Shown: positions 7,972 to 15,721 of the stretch, piece by piece
Position numbering within the stretch: the stretch's first letter is position 1
How the letters are laid out: every line of letters begins with the position of its first letter
NCBI GenBank assembly: GCA_030613055.1
Contig: JAUWMR010000042.1
Location: 1-36,771 of the forward strand
Length of the DNA: 36,771 nucleotides
Source: Desulfobacteraceae bacterium
Lineage (GTDB): Bacteria; Desulfobacterota; DSM-4660; Desulfatiglandales; Desulfatiglandaceae
Direction of reading: 5' to 3'
Made by a program: the position numbers and the translations under genes
Notes under the pieces: model-generated
Told to the model about the DNA's origin: nothing
Database searches by the model: none
Seen by the model: only the letters and a program-made list of their open reading frames with translations

Positions 7972-8259
7972 GTGCTTCTCACTTCACACAATTCCTTAAA
8001 TGACCATCGGGATCTCGTGATCCCGTACGAATAATTCGGTATCAATCACGGATACGAGCCGGACTTTCTGGTGCGGATGAAGGATGGCCGCACTCTCATA
8101 CTTGAAATAAAGGGCTACGAGACCGATGAGGAAAAGGCCAAGCATGCGGCGGCCAAACGGTGGATTTCAGCCGTGAATAACTGGGGGGATATTGGTGAGT
8201 GGTATTTTAATGTGTGTCGGGATCCGCAGTTGTTAGGTAAAGAATTAGAGCATATTTAA
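7972..8259 (+). pseudogene. C-terminal nuclease remnant of a second, different Res
   Basis: The frame beginning at 7972 reads NSLNDHRDLVIPYE, a TAA (8023-8025), then FGINHGYEPDFLVRMKDGR, TLILEIKGYE and AVNNWGDIGEWYFNVCRDPQ up to TAA at 8259. The pattern YEPDFLVR..G..LILEIKG..AKHxAAxRWxxAVNNWG is the C-terminal PD-(D/E)xK nuclease of another type III-like Res family, clearly different from the intact Res just upstream. The internal stop sits where related proteins appear to have an aromatic residue. With no helicase part it cannot be a functional restriction enzyme; an ATG at 8071 could still give a 62-residue peptide. It is the right-hand half of an older system whose left half is the mod stub at 2382. 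Confidence 0.7.
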
Positions 8260-8367
8260 GCTAAGCATTTGGAGAGAATAAGGTGAGTCCGTTGAATATT
8301 GGTATTTTGGGGTTGCGATGGGGAGGAGGTTCTGAAGCATTTTATCCTGGATTTTTATCTGTAGGAA

Positions 8368-9306
8368 TTGAGACCTTTGAAAAGATATCGCGATTTTAAT
8401 AGTTATTTAAAGGAGATATTCGGGGAACGGGTTCAAAAGATATCTCTGGATGCCGGACTGGGATGCCCGAATCGGGATGGAACTATCTCCACTAAAGGCT
8501 GTATCTTCTGTGATCCACGCGGTTCAGGAACAGGCGCATTCGTCAATGACGGTCTTACCATTAATGAACAGATTGTCAAGGCACGACACTATATCCGGAA
8601 ACGTTATAAGGCCAAAAAATTTATTGCCTATTTTCAATCGTTTACCAATACATATTCCTCTCTTGCAAAGCTAAAAGCGCTTTACGATCAGGCCCTGGCC
8701 CACGATGATATTGTGGGCCTCTCGGTGGCGACAAGGCCTGATTGTGTGGACAGGGATATTTTAAATCTGTTGAAATCCTATGATAAAGACTACCTCGTCT
8801 GGATTGAATACGGTCTCCAGTCCGCCCATGATGCGACCCTTAAAAGAATTAACAGGGGCCATGATGTGGCCTGTTTTGAAAAAAGCGTTATGGTGGCCCA
8901 TGGTTGCGGATTAAGCATATGCGCCCATATCATTTTGGGACTACCCGGTGAAGACCGCCGCATGATGCTGCAAACCGCCCGTTTTTTAGCCGGCCTTCCC
9001 GTCCAGGGAGTAAAAATACATCTTCTTTATGTCGTTGAAGGGACAAAGCTTTCCGAGCTTTATAAAAATGGCAAATTTTGCTGCCTTGAACAAGAACAAT
9101 ATGCGGAACTGGTAGTCGATTTTCTGGAACTTCTGCCGCCCGATATGGTAATTCAAAGGCTGACAGGTGACCCTGTGAGATCTGAACTTGTGGCCCCTTT
9201 GTGGGCCATGGAAAAGGCTGATAACCTGAAACTTATCAAGGAGACACTCGAAAGGAGGGATACGTGGCAGGGCCGACTGTATCGAAAATCTACTGCTGGC
9301 AAATAA
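8368..9306 (+). CDS. ytqA: YtqA/YhcC-like radical SAM protein (TIGR01212 type)
   Basis: 312 residues from a TTG start at 8368; an in-frame TAG two codons upstream rules out a longer form, and AGGA precedes it. The radical SAM cluster cysteines are Cys33, Cys45 and Cys48 in GCPNRDGT...GCIFCDP, the layout of the YtqA/YhcC family rather than plain CxxxCxxC. FQSFTNTYSS, GLSVATRPDC, WIEYGLQSAHD and ICAHIILGLPGE are further family signatures. The precise reaction is not settled; the family is widely conserved and linked to tRNA-related modification or metabolism. Its last 43 nt overlap the alkyltransferase gene in another frame, so the two are co-translated. Confidence 0.88.
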   Translation: MRPLKRYRDFNSYLKEIFGERVQKISLDAGLGCPNRDGTISTKGCIFCDPRGSGTGAFVNDGLTINEQIVKARHYIRKRYKAKKFIAYFQSFTNTYSSLAKLKALYDQALAHDDIVGLSVATRPDCVDRDILNLLKSYDKDYLVWIEYGLQSAHDATLKRINRGHDVACFEKSVMVAHGCGLSICAHIILGLPGEDRRMMLQTARFLAGLPVQGVKIHLLYVVEGTKLSELYKNGKFCCLEQEQYAELVVDFLELLPPDMVIQRLTGDPVRSELVAPLWAMEKADNLKLIKETLERRDTWQGRLYRKSTAGK

Positions 9307-9776
9307 AATTTGGGGATCTGAACATCTATATGGCATCCACAAAAAAGGGAGCGATCCGAATAGGACTTGCCTTAAAGATAAAGCGCGATTGCACTGATTT
9401 TTTTAAAAAGATATTTCCCAGCACCGACCTGTTCAAGGATTACCGCGCAAACAAATTACTCATCCGTGCAATTGAGGATTCTATGTTGAACAAGCAGACC
9501 CTGAGGATGCCCGATCTTGATATTTCCTGCTCACCTTTCCAGTGGCGGGTATATGAGGCCATCACGAAAATCCCGTTCGGAGCCACAAAAACCTATGGCA
9601 AAATTGCATCAATGATAGGAATGCCGGAAGGCGCGAGGGCGGTTGGACAGGCACTGGGCAAAAACCCGTTACCGCTGATCTTTCCGTGACACAGGGTAGT
9701 GGCCGCCGGAGGTACCGGCGGTTTCAGCAGCGGCCTGGCAGTTAAGAGATATTTACTTAACCGTGAGGAGGGATAG
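9264..9776 (+). CDS. ogt: O6-alkylguanine-DNA alkyltransferase, selenocysteine at active site
   Basis: 170 residues from GTG at 9264 (ribosome site AAAGGAGG) to TAG at 9774-9776, reading the in-frame TGA at 9687-9689 as selenocysteine 142. Before it: FQWRVYEAITKIPFGATKTY and RAVGQALGKNPLPLIFP. After it, same frame: HRVVAAGGTGGFSSGLAVKR, YLLNREEG. The family motif is PCHRV, with Cys as the alkyl acceptor, so TGA falls exactly on the catalytic residue (PUHRV). Homology is continuous on both sides without frameshift, and a stem-loop follows at the right distance. The protein would repair O6-methylguanine by irreversible transfer of the alkyl group to a selenolate. A chance nonsense mutation precisely at the catalytic Cys, with the downstream part intact, is much less likely. 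Convergent with the next gene. Confidence 0.85.
9701..9723 (+). promoter_or_regulatory. Predicted bacterial SECIS hairpin of ogt
   Basis: A perfect 7-bp GC stem CCGCCGG/CCGGCGG (9703-9709 with 9715-9721), extendable by two G-U pairs, has the loop AGGTA. The loop starts 20 nt after the TGA. A short GC stem with a GGU-containing apical loop about 16-25 nt downstream of UGA is what SelB recognises in enterobacterial fdhF-type elements. Confidence 0.75.
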
Positions 9777-9779
9777 AGC

Positions 9780-10325
9780 CTACTTTTGGGGTTCTCCCAG
9801 TCTTTTATTCATAAGCTGTTCTAATGCTATTTCATATTCTCTGGTACCGGGCACCAGGGATTTATTGCGGCTGAGCTGGGTCATGACCTCATCTTCCGCA
9901 CGTTCAAACTGGATATTTATTTTACTTATGACCTTGTTTATAGCCTGGTATATTTCCAGATCAGTTCCATATATGTCGATCACATCGGGATCATCGATAA
10001 GCACTTCCATAATATACTGGGTCATGTAAAGGGAAAGGGGGTTTGCCCGGGGGGTCAGGCTGCGGATTGGGGCGATAAAATACTTAAAATCAAATTCGGG
10101 GGTTTTTAAGGCCTTCTTCAGGCCCTTGAGGAGGGCATTGGAGACTGCGCCCGGGTTGTCTGTTTCAATAATCTTGTTCATCAAGAGGGCTTGGGACAGT
10201 TTGTTATGAATTTCAGGTAGTTTAAAGCGGAAAAATCTGTCTTGCTGGAAAGCCTGTTGCTTTTCCTGCCTTTCAAGTCTGTTTATGAGTTTATCCTGAA
10301 CCCTCCCGCTATCAAATATCCTCAT
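9780..10325 (-). CDS. Conserved-looking hypothetical protein
   Basis: 181 residues, mostly helical and charged, no signal peptide or membrane segment visible. It opens MRIFDSGRVQDKLINRLERQ and contains YIMEVLIDDPDVIDIYGTDL near 105-124, which looks like a folded, conserved core. I do not recognise the family. It ends three nucleotides from the alkyltransferase stop, tail to tail, so antisense overlap of the two transcripts is likely. It is read in the same direction as the FmdB-like gene and may be the distal gene of that operon. Confidence 0.7.
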   Translation of the reverse strand: MRIFDSGRVQDKLINRLERQEKQQAFQQDRFFRFKLPEIHNKLSQALLMNKIIETDNPGAVSNALLKGLKKALKTPEFDFKYFIAPIRSLTPRANPLSLYMTQYIMEVLIDDPDVIDIYGTDLEIYQAINKVISKINIQFERAEDEVMTQLSRNKSLVPGTREYEIALEQLMNKRLGEPQK

Positions 10326-10368
10326 ATGCCTGCTTTACCTTCGGCCAAATAGGGCCATCATATCCATC

Positions 10369-10689
10369 TCAGGAATCCTTTTTCTTTAATGTTTTAGAGG
10401 ATACCTTTGATGAAGAATCCGTTTTCTTTGATGTCTCTGAAGAATCTTTTGACGTGGTGCCTGAGGCATTATTGTCTGACTTTGGGCTGTTCCCTGAACT
10501 ACCCTTGGTCTTGGAAGCATAATCCGTAACATACCATCCTGTCCCTTTTAGATGGAAGCTATTATGGGAAATAAGCTTTTTCAATTTTCCATGACACATA
10601 TCGCATTCGGTAAGTGGTGAATCTGAAAATTTCTGCAGAGTCTCTGTTTGGTGTCCACATTTAGTGCATTCATATTCGTAAATCGGCAT
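10369..10689 (-). CDS. FmdB-family zinc ribbon protein
   Basis: 106 residues. [20 protein letters not shown] with Cys8/Cys11 and CDMC at Cys29/Cys32 make the CxxC-CxxC zinc ribbon of the FmdB family (putative regulatory proteins named after a formamidase regulator). After residue 58 the protein is a low-complexity Ser/Thr/Lys tail, common in this family. It is flanked by two unknown genes in the same direction, with gaps of about 40 nt. Actual function is not established. Confidence 0.85.
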   Translation of the reverse strand: MPIYEYECTKCGHQTETLQKFSDSPLTECDMCHGKLKKLISHNSFHLKGTGWYVTDYASKTKGSSGNSPKSDNNASGTTSKDSSETSKKTDSSSKVSSKTLKKKDS

Positions 10690-10726
10690 CTTAAATTACC
10701 TCCAACGCCTACATCGCCTTTTAAAA

Positions 10727-11257
10727 CTATGAAACGGCCAACTCGCATACCCTGTGATCCTGGTACGAATCAAGTACATAATCCAGTTTCGGCAGGGAGA
10801 TATTTTTCAAAATATCAAACGTTGTCGCATGGACAACTGTCTCTTCCTTATCTTTTTCATTTTCTGAGACATCAAATCGCTGAAAAAAATTGCAAAACCT
10901 CACAATATGAATCAGTTCATGGGTAAAAATATAAACAAGAAGTGGCAGAAGGGTGAGATCATTATCCCTTCTTAATGCCTTTAATATCCGGTGATCCTGG
11001 AGACAAATAAAGTAAAAATCACGATTTTTCGTCCTCGACTCCGACTTGCTTATTACCATCAAGCCTTTATTTAGTAATGCAAAGGCATGTTTGCTTACCT
11101 CATCTTCTTTAAGGGATGTCAAAGTCTTGACTTCATATGGATGTCTCTTCCATTGAACTGTAGAGAATTTATAGAAATTTCCCGTTGCATCCTCGGCGAT
11201 ATCAAGGGCATCACCTACCGTATTGAGATCTCGTTTATCAAAAGGCCGAAATGCCAT
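10727..11257 (-). CDS. Hypothetical protein with HExxH metallopeptidase-like motif
   Basis: 176 residues. YIFTHELIHIVRF at about 109-121 carries HELIH (His113, Glu114, His117), the minimal zincin signature, with possible third ligands in KEETVVHATTFDIL (137-150). The first 60 residues look like a separate small domain. There is no signal peptide, so a cytoplasmic role is likely. It sits upstream of the FmdB-like gene in the same direction. I do not recognise the family; metal binding is inferred from the motif alone. Confidence 0.7.
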   Translation of the reverse strand: MAFRPFDKRDLNTVGDALDIAEDATGNFYKFSTVQWKRHPYEVKTLTSLKEDEVSKHAFALLNKGLMVISKSESRTKNRDFYFICLQDHRILKALRRDNDLTLLPLLVYIFTHELIHIVRFCNFFQRFDVSENEKDKEETVVHATTFDILKNISLPKLDYVLDSYQDHRVCELAVS

Positions 11258-11340
11258 TTCAAAAGCCCTCGTTTCTGGTTATTTTCATGTTGAAAATAAG
11301 GCCACTTAGGGAAATGTCAATACCGGACAGCTTTTTTCGC

Positions 11341-11417
11341 TGGTGGCGGTGACTGGATTTGAACCAGTGACCCTGCGGATATGAGCCGCATGCTCTGACC
11401 AACTGAGCTACACCGCC
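11341..11417 (-). tRNA. tRNA-Met (CAT), with encoded CCA
   Basis: The 77-nt minus-strand sequence folds as a full cloverleaf: acceptor GGCGGTG/CACCGCC, D arm with AGCTCAGTTGGTCAGAGC, anticodon arm TGCGG-CTCATAT-CCGCA with anticodon CAT, variable GGGTC, T arm ACTGG-TTCAAAT-CCAGT, discriminator A and encoded CCA. Overall similarity is to elongator tRNA-Met; a tRNA-Ile2 with lysidine-modified CAU is the alternative but fits less well. It is not initiator-like, since the acceptor's first pair is closed and the anticodon stem lacks three G-C pairs. Confidence 0.93.
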
Positions 11418-11441
11418 GGTATCGAATCACAATCTTAAAGC

Positions 11442-11467
11442 ATTATAAAAATTGTATTTTTTGTCAA
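11442..11467 (-). promoter_or_regulatory. Probable promoter of tRNA-Met
   Basis: On the minus strand a perfect TATAAT (11442-11447) lies 25 nt before the tRNA 5' end. A TTGACA (11462-11467) sits 14 bp upstream of it, shorter than ideal, so the true -35 may be shifted by 2-3 bp. From here to 11600 nothing else is evident. Confidence 0.45.
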
Positions 11468-11600
11468 TTAAATAATGGACTAAAGGACCGAACATTGACA
11501 GTGTTTTAAGGGCATGTTAGAAAAACTAATCCAGTGAAAACGAGTCATCAGGGCCAGTAAGCTCATTTTTTCCGATAACATTTAACATAGGTAACACTTT

Positions 11601-11755
11601 TGATGAACTCGTAAAAATTTATTTTAACGCCTGGATACCCGCTTTCGCGGGTATGACGGCTATCATATCTGATTGATATTAAATGTTTTATTGTCATTCC
11701 CGCGTAGGCGGGAATCCAGATAAATAGGAAAATACAACTTTTTACGAAACCGTCA
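11601..11755. repeat. MITE-like palindromic repeat, copy 1
   Basis: 155 bp. Imperfect terminal inverted repeats TGATGAACTCGTAAAAA and TTTTTACGAAACCGTCA enclose two internal palindromes: ACCCGCTTTCGCGGGT, and ATTCCCGCGTAGGCGGGAAT. The core GACGGCTATCATATCTGA and the following TTGATATTAAATG are shared almost exactly with the copy at 27808-27989. It has no coding capacity. The architecture is that of a non-autonomous transposable element or a large REP-type element. Confidence 0.7.
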
Positions 11756-11884
11756 CTTCTGACATTTTAAAAAGCTTCTGACAGGATAATCCCGCCAGCG
11801 GCGGAATCAATCCAGTTAAAATAAATTAATGTAATTTTGGATCTAATCTCCAATCTTCAATTGTAAATGGAGGAAAAGGCAATC

Positions 11885-12553
11885 GTGGATTTCAAAAAAG
11901 GCATTCCACTCATCGGTACGGTTACATCTAATAAATGTCCCACGTGCGGACATCATGAAGTGGGCATAACTGCCAAAGATGGCACTTTTTTACCTCTAAG
12001 GCCCGGCACTCTTATTCAAGTCCTGGAAACCCGTCCGGCAGAAGGCCCCGAATCAGATCAGCCCTGGGTGACAGTGACTAAATCCCCTCAAATTGATGAG
12101 GTTCAATCAGACTACGTACCATGGGTACCTGATCCTGTAAAAGGAGACAGGCCTCTCAGATTGAAATACGGCGTGATGGTCAATACGGATTTGATGAATG
12201 GTCAAATGAATGGGGATCTCTTCCAGACAGCTTATCTCGATAAGTTAAATCACCTCCTGGAAAATGAAATCCATACCCCGTTGGCGGTAGTGTTGGACAG
12301 GTTTTTTGCCGCCCCTCATCTTGCAACAGGCGACCCGAAAGAGATAGCTCTTGGCATGTGGCAGGAATTAGAGGAAATCAGGCAGCCGGTTTTGCTTGTT
12401 AAAGCGTGGCTGGAAAATCCAAGCGAGGAATATCTTCTCAATTTGATCCGGCCTAAATCAATAGATGATATAACCTGCGATCCTTACAATGATTCGGAGA
12501 TAAAAAAAGAGCTGGAGATGCTTTCCCTGGAGGATTTTCTGGGCTTGTTGTAA
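11885..12553 (+). CDS. Hypothetical protein with N-terminal CxxC zinc-ribbon half-site
   Basis: 222 residues from GTG at 11885, favoured because GGAGG (11869-11873) and AAGG lie upstream; an in-frame ATG at 11867 would place the ribosome site inside the gene. CPTCGHHEVG near residues 18-27 is a CxxC-H type metal knuckle. LRPGTLIQVLETRP follows, then VPWVPDPVKGDRPLRLKYGV, and an acidic helical C-terminus ending EMLSLEDFLGLL. I do not recognise the family. It stands alone between two palindromic repeats, with no obvious partner. Confidence 0.65.
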   Translation: MDFKKGIPLIGTVTSNKCPTCGHHEVGITAKDGTFLPLRPGTLIQVLETRPAEGPESDQPWVTVTKSPQIDEVQSDYVPWVPDPVKGDRPLRLKYGVMVNTDLMNGQMNGDLFQTAYLDKLNHLLENEIHTPLAVVLDRFFAAPHLATGDPKEIALGMWQELEEIRQPVLLVKAWLENPSEEYLLNLIRPKSIDDITCDPYNDSEIKKELEMLSLEDFLGLL

Positions 12554-12672
12554 TGAAAAGCAACGTTCAGCAATCAGCAATAAGCCCTTTCGAGGTACTG
12601 ACAAAGAAGTTTCATTTCAAATCCAATATGAAGCAAAACTGTAACAACTCAATAAGTTGAAGTATTGGTCCC

Positions 12673-12742
12673 TGGATTCCCGCCTTCGCGGGAATGACAA
12701 ATTAATCTAAGTACCCGTCATTCCCGCGAAGGCGGGAATCCA
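12673..12742. repeat. Perfect 26-bp inverted repeat (GTCATTCCCGC type)
   Basis: Arms 12673-12698 and 12717-12742 are exact reverse complements around an 18-bp AT-rich spacer. Each arm also contains its own hairpin, CCCGCCTTCGCGGG. The same ATTCCCGC/GCGGGAAT module occurs inside the MITE-like copies, so it belongs to the same repeat group. It lies 3' of the hypothetical gene. The rest of 12554-12882 holds no gene that I can see. Confidence 0.75.
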
Positions 12743-12882
12743 TTAAAAGCCTGCCCCCGCAAATGCGTAGGGTGGCTTAAAAAGGGATTTTCCCCAGTTT
12801 ATTGAGCAGGTACGCAAAACTCCATACTTTTTTGACAAAACTGTGCTTGGTTTGCTAATAGCTGAAGGCTGAACGCTGTTAT

Positions 12883-13866
12883 TTACAGATACTTCTTCAC
12901 TTCCTCGGTCAGAACCGGAACAACATCAAAAAGATCGGCCACCACACCGTAGTCCGCCTTTTGAAATATCGGGGCATCCTCATCCTTGTTAATCGCTACG
13001 ATTACTTTTGAGGTGCTCATGCCTGCCAGATGCTGAATAGCCCCTGAGATACCGCAGGCAATGTACAGATTCGGAGAAACAACTTTCCCTGTCTGACCTA
13101 CCTGGTCCGTGTGAGGTCTCCATCCGGCGTCCACTGCTGAGCGTGAAGCGCCCACACTGGCCCCTATTACATCTGCCAGATCTTCAAGTATTTTGTAATT
13201 CTCCGGGCCCTTCATGCCACGTCCGCCCGAAACTATCTTGTCGGCTTCTGTCAGGTCAACCTTGCCACTTTCATCCTTGCTCGTATCGACAACCCTGGTC
13301 TTGAGAGCACTATCATCAAGACTGAATGAGGCATCGATAACTTCGGCTGATTTGCCTGTATCCGGCTCGTTTATAGTCATCACTTTTGGCCTGGCAGTGG
13401 CCATCTGTGGCCAGCTGTTTTCGAAAGTCACCTTGGCATAGGCCTTACCTGCATAAATTGGTCTGGTTGCCACGAGATTTCCGTCCTCCACCGAGAAGGC
13501 CGTGCAATCTTGCGCCATGCCTACACCCAATCTGCCCGATAATCTGGCAGACAGGTCTTTTCCTTCTACGGTCGCGCCAATCAATAATATTGCCGGATCA
13601 TTGGCCTTTACCAGTTCGGAAATGACGGATACATAGGCATCTGTTGTATAAGGTTCCAGCCTTGCGTCATCAGCTACAAGCACCCTGTCAGCGCCATATT
13701 GCCCCAGCTCGGCAGCCTTGTCTTTGATACCGGAGCCAAGCAAAACTACTGTCAAGTCCTGGCCTAATGCATCAGCAAGGCGTCTACCTTCGCTGACAAT
13801 TTCATAAGTAACTTTCCGGATTTCTCCATCTCTTTGTTCAGCAATAGTCCAAACTCCCTGTGCCAT
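12883..13866 (-). CDS. etfA: Electron transfer flavoprotein, alpha subunit
   Basis: 327 residues, normal length. The N-terminal adenine-nucleotide-alpha-hydrolase-like fold begins MAQGVWTIAEQRDGEIRKVT; the C-terminal FAD domain carries VSGGRGMKGPENYKILEDLA, ASRSAVDAGWRPHTDQVGQ and NLYIACGISGAIQHLAGM, the FAD-binding signature of EtfA. With EtfB it accepts electrons from acyl-CoA dehydrogenases in the cytoplasm. Start ATG at 13866 behind AAGGAG. It follows etfB with a 124-nt gap that contains an AT-rich TATAATATAAGG stretch, so some separate initiation is possible. It is a good partner for the acyl-CoA genes nearby. Confidence 0.96.
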   Translation of the reverse strand: MAQGVWTIAEQRDGEIRKVTYEIVSEGRRLADALGQDLTVVLLGSGIKDKAAELGQYGADRVLVADDARLEPYTTDAYVSVISELVKANDPAILLIGATVEGKDLSARLSGRLGVGMAQDCTAFSVEDGNLVATRPIYAGKAYAKVTFENSWPQMATARPKVMTINEPDTGKSAEVIDASFSLDDSALKTRVVDTSKDESGKVDLTEADKIVSGGRGMKGPENYKILEDLADVIGASVGASRSAVDAGWRPHTDQVGQTGKVVSPNLYIACGISGAIQHLAGMSTSKVIVAINKDEDAPIFQKADYGVVADLFDVVPVLTEEVKKYL

Positions 13867-13990
13867 ATTTCAAATCTCCTTATATTATATAGGGTTTGCC
13901 CATTCTCCGGTTTAGCCAGTTACCCGTCCTAAATATTGGCGAACAATTTCAAGCGGCCAACGGGTCGACAGACGAACCGGAAAACCCGGA

Positions 13991-14785
13991 CTAAATAATC
14001 TTCGCCTCTTCATGGAGCAACTTGGCCAATTCAGCTGCCTTTTCCTGGGGTGTCTCCCCTTCAACAATCTTCCCGGCCTCTCTTGCCGGAGGAGGAGTCA
14101 GCTCAATAATCTTTACTTTTCTTGCGCCTTCTCCAAATTCGGCGGCATCCAAGCCAAGATCTGACAAAGTCTTTTCCTCCAGCGGCTTCTTTTTGGCCTT
14201 CATGATCCCTGGAAGCGATGCATATCTCGGTTCATTCAAACCTTTCTGAGCAGTGACCAGGGCGGGTAGATTCGATTCAATTACGAGCGTCTGACCCTCG
14301 ATAGGCCTATTGACCTTTACCGACTTGCCGTCCTCAGAAACCTCAACCTTGTCAATCACTGAAAAATGGGGAATACCCAAAAACTCCGCAAGGTTAGCGC
14401 CGACGACACCCATATCATCATCTACTCCTCGCTGGCCGGAAAAAACCAGATCATACTCAAGGCCCTTTATAGCTGCGGCCAGGGCCTTTGCTACTGCAAG
14501 AGAATCACTTCCTTCCAAAGCATCATCCATGATAAGCATTCCCTTGTCAGCCCCCATTGCCAGAGCAGTGCGGATGGATTCCGTAACCCGCTTGGGACCC
14601 AGACCCACTACCGTGACCTCACCCCCAAATTTTTCTTTGAGACGAAGGCCCTCCTCTACACCATATTCATCATAAGGATTCATGACCCATTTGATATCAT
14701 CTGTCACGATTGACTTTGCGTCTGATGCAACCTTAATCTGGGCCTCAGTATCCGGCACCTGTTTTAAGCAACAAATAATGTTCAC
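13991..14785 (-). CDS. etfB: Electron transfer flavoprotein, beta subunit
   Basis: 264 residues from a GTG at 14785 with a strong ribosome site (GGAGGAGAAA). MNIICCLKQVPDTEAQIKV, MNPYDEYGVEEGLRLKE, GADKGMLIMDDALEG and GQRGVDDDMGVVGANLAEFL are typical EtfB segments that bind AMP and line the alpha/beta interface. I cannot decide from sequence by eye whether it is the plain or the bifurcating subgroup. It is the first gene of etfBA, downstream of a TetR regulator in the same direction. Confidence 0.96.
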   Translation of the reverse strand: MNIICCLKQVPDTEAQIKVASDAKSIVTDDIKWVMNPYDEYGVEEGLRLKEKFGGEVTVVGLGPKRVTESIRTALAMGADKGMLIMDDALEGSDSLAVAKALAAAIKGLEYDLVFSGQRGVDDDMGVVGANLAEFLGIPHFSVIDKVEVSEDGKSVKVNRPIEGQTLVIESNLPALVTAQKGLNEPRYASLPGIMKAKKKPLEEKTLSDLGLDAAEFGEGARKVKIIELTPPPAREAGKIVEGETPQEKAAELAKLLHEEAKII

Positions 14786-14882
14786 TTTCTCCTCCTTTCA
14801 CCAACTTAATTTAATCCGCCAAAGGCGGACAAGGGTTAATTCCCCGCAGCTTGCTGCGAGGTAGTTCATTGTTTCAGAAATT

Positions 14883-15473
14883 TTATCCCGCTATCCCCTT
14901 TAAAAAGTATTCACTGATTTGCCTGGCAGCAGTGTTAATATCATAATGCTTGCGGCTTGACAATACCCAGAACCTCGACATCTCATCTAAAGCCCCAAAA
15001 AACGCCCTTTTTGCCACACCAGGAATCACCTCTTTTTTGAAGACCCCCTTTTCCTGGCCCTGCCTGATAATATCCGCAATTAAATCCAGATATTGGGTGA
15101 ATTTCTCGTTTTTATATTCCTTCATGAATTTACTGCTCTGCCGCACTTCAACCTGTATGATCTCTGCCATGCTTTTATTATTTTCAATCAATTTGAGATG
15201 GGCCAATGCAAATCTCTCAAGTTTCTTCGCGGGATCATCTTCCTGTGAAATCTCGGACACCATATTATCAAGAACGGCCTTCATCTGTTCCTCAAAAAGA
15301 CAAATCAGGATATCATCCTTATTTTCGAAGTAGATATAAATAGTCCCATCCGCGACATCAGCCTCTCTCGCGATCTCAGATATCTTGGCCTGGTAAAAGC
15401 CCTTTTTTGCGAATATCTTGGTAGCAGCTTTAATAATTCTGTAGTATTTTTCAGCATTTTTCCTTTTACTCAT
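14883..15473 (-). CDS. TetR/AcrR-family regulator (FadR-like, fatty-acid type)
   Basis: 196 residues from ATG at 15473 (MSKRKNAEKYYRIIKAATKI), with GAGGG upstream. The frame extends to an ATG at 15503, but that codon lies inside the operator palindrome, so the shorter form is preferred. The N-terminal TetR HTH spans about 10-55: IFAKKGFYQAKISEIAREAD, then GTIYIYFENKDD. The C-terminal ligand domain ends RQISEYFLKGIAG. The sequence resembles the YsiA/FadR group that senses acyl-CoA. Position upstream of etfBA and divergent from the liv operon suggests control of both. Confidence 0.88.
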   Translation of the reverse strand: MSKRKNAEKYYRIIKAATKIFAKKGFYQAKISEIAREADVADGTIYIYFENKDDILICLFEEQMKAVLDNMVSEISQEDDPAKKLERFALAHLKLIENNKSMAEIIQVEVRQSSKFMKEYKNEKFTQYLDLIADIIRQGQEKGVFKKEVIPGVAKRAFFGALDEMSRFWVLSSRKHYDINTAARQISEYFLKGIAG

Positions 15474-15486
15474 CCCATTACCCTCT

Positions 15487-15541
15487 AATGAATGGCTATT
15501 CATTCACGGCAGTTGATACCATCGCATTTGTACCGTGTCAA
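15487..15541 (-). promoter_or_regulatory. TetR promoter with FadR-like operator
   Basis: Minus-strand TTGACA (15536-15541), a 17-bp spacer and TATCAA (15513-15518) form a likely promoter. Just downstream is a perfect dyad AATGAAT-GGCT-ATTCATT (15487-15504). Read on the minus strand, GTGAATGAATAGCCATTCAT matches the TGAATGA-like half sites bound by TetR-type fatty-acid repressors. The position, overlapping the transcript start region, indicates autorepression. Confidence 0.6.
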
Positions 15542-15596
15542 GGTTTTTTGCTTGCACTATATAAAAAAGCAATTTATTATGTTTATTTAATATTTC

Positions 15597-15626
15597 TTGA
15601 CAAAAATCAGAGAAATAAATTAGATT
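15597..15626 (+). promoter_or_regulatory. Candidate promoter of the liv-type operon
   Basis: A consensus TTGACA (15597-15602) is followed after 18 bp by TAGATT (15621-15626). The transcript would have a leader of about 90 nt before the substrate-binding protein gene. The -10 is weak, which would fit an activated or derepressed operon. Confidence 0.4.
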
Positions 15627-15721
15627 TGATTTTCAGTCTAATAAAGAAAGGTTGGTGATATTTAAGGCAGGTTTTGGGTTTGAGTGTCAAATGAATTAAC
15701 TCTCTATTATAAGGAGGAAAG

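Noticed and set aside
8283-8399. 38-codon GTG-started ORF with a GGAGAG-like site before the radical SAM gene
   Set aside because: It overlaps the radical SAM start, is unrecognised and very short; not enough support, though a leader peptide is possible.
9264-9689. Truncated, inactive alkyltransferase
   Set aside because: The stop falls exactly on the catalytic Cys and the conserved C-terminus follows in frame.
11341-11417. tRNA-Ile2 (lysidine) instead of tRNA-Met
   Set aside because: The overall cloverleaf resembles elongator Met more closely, but the CAT anticodon alone does not decide; a tRNA classifier would.
12883-14785. Bifurcating EtfAB of the FixAB/Bcd type
   Set aside because: I could not see diagnostic residues by eye; left as plain etfAB.
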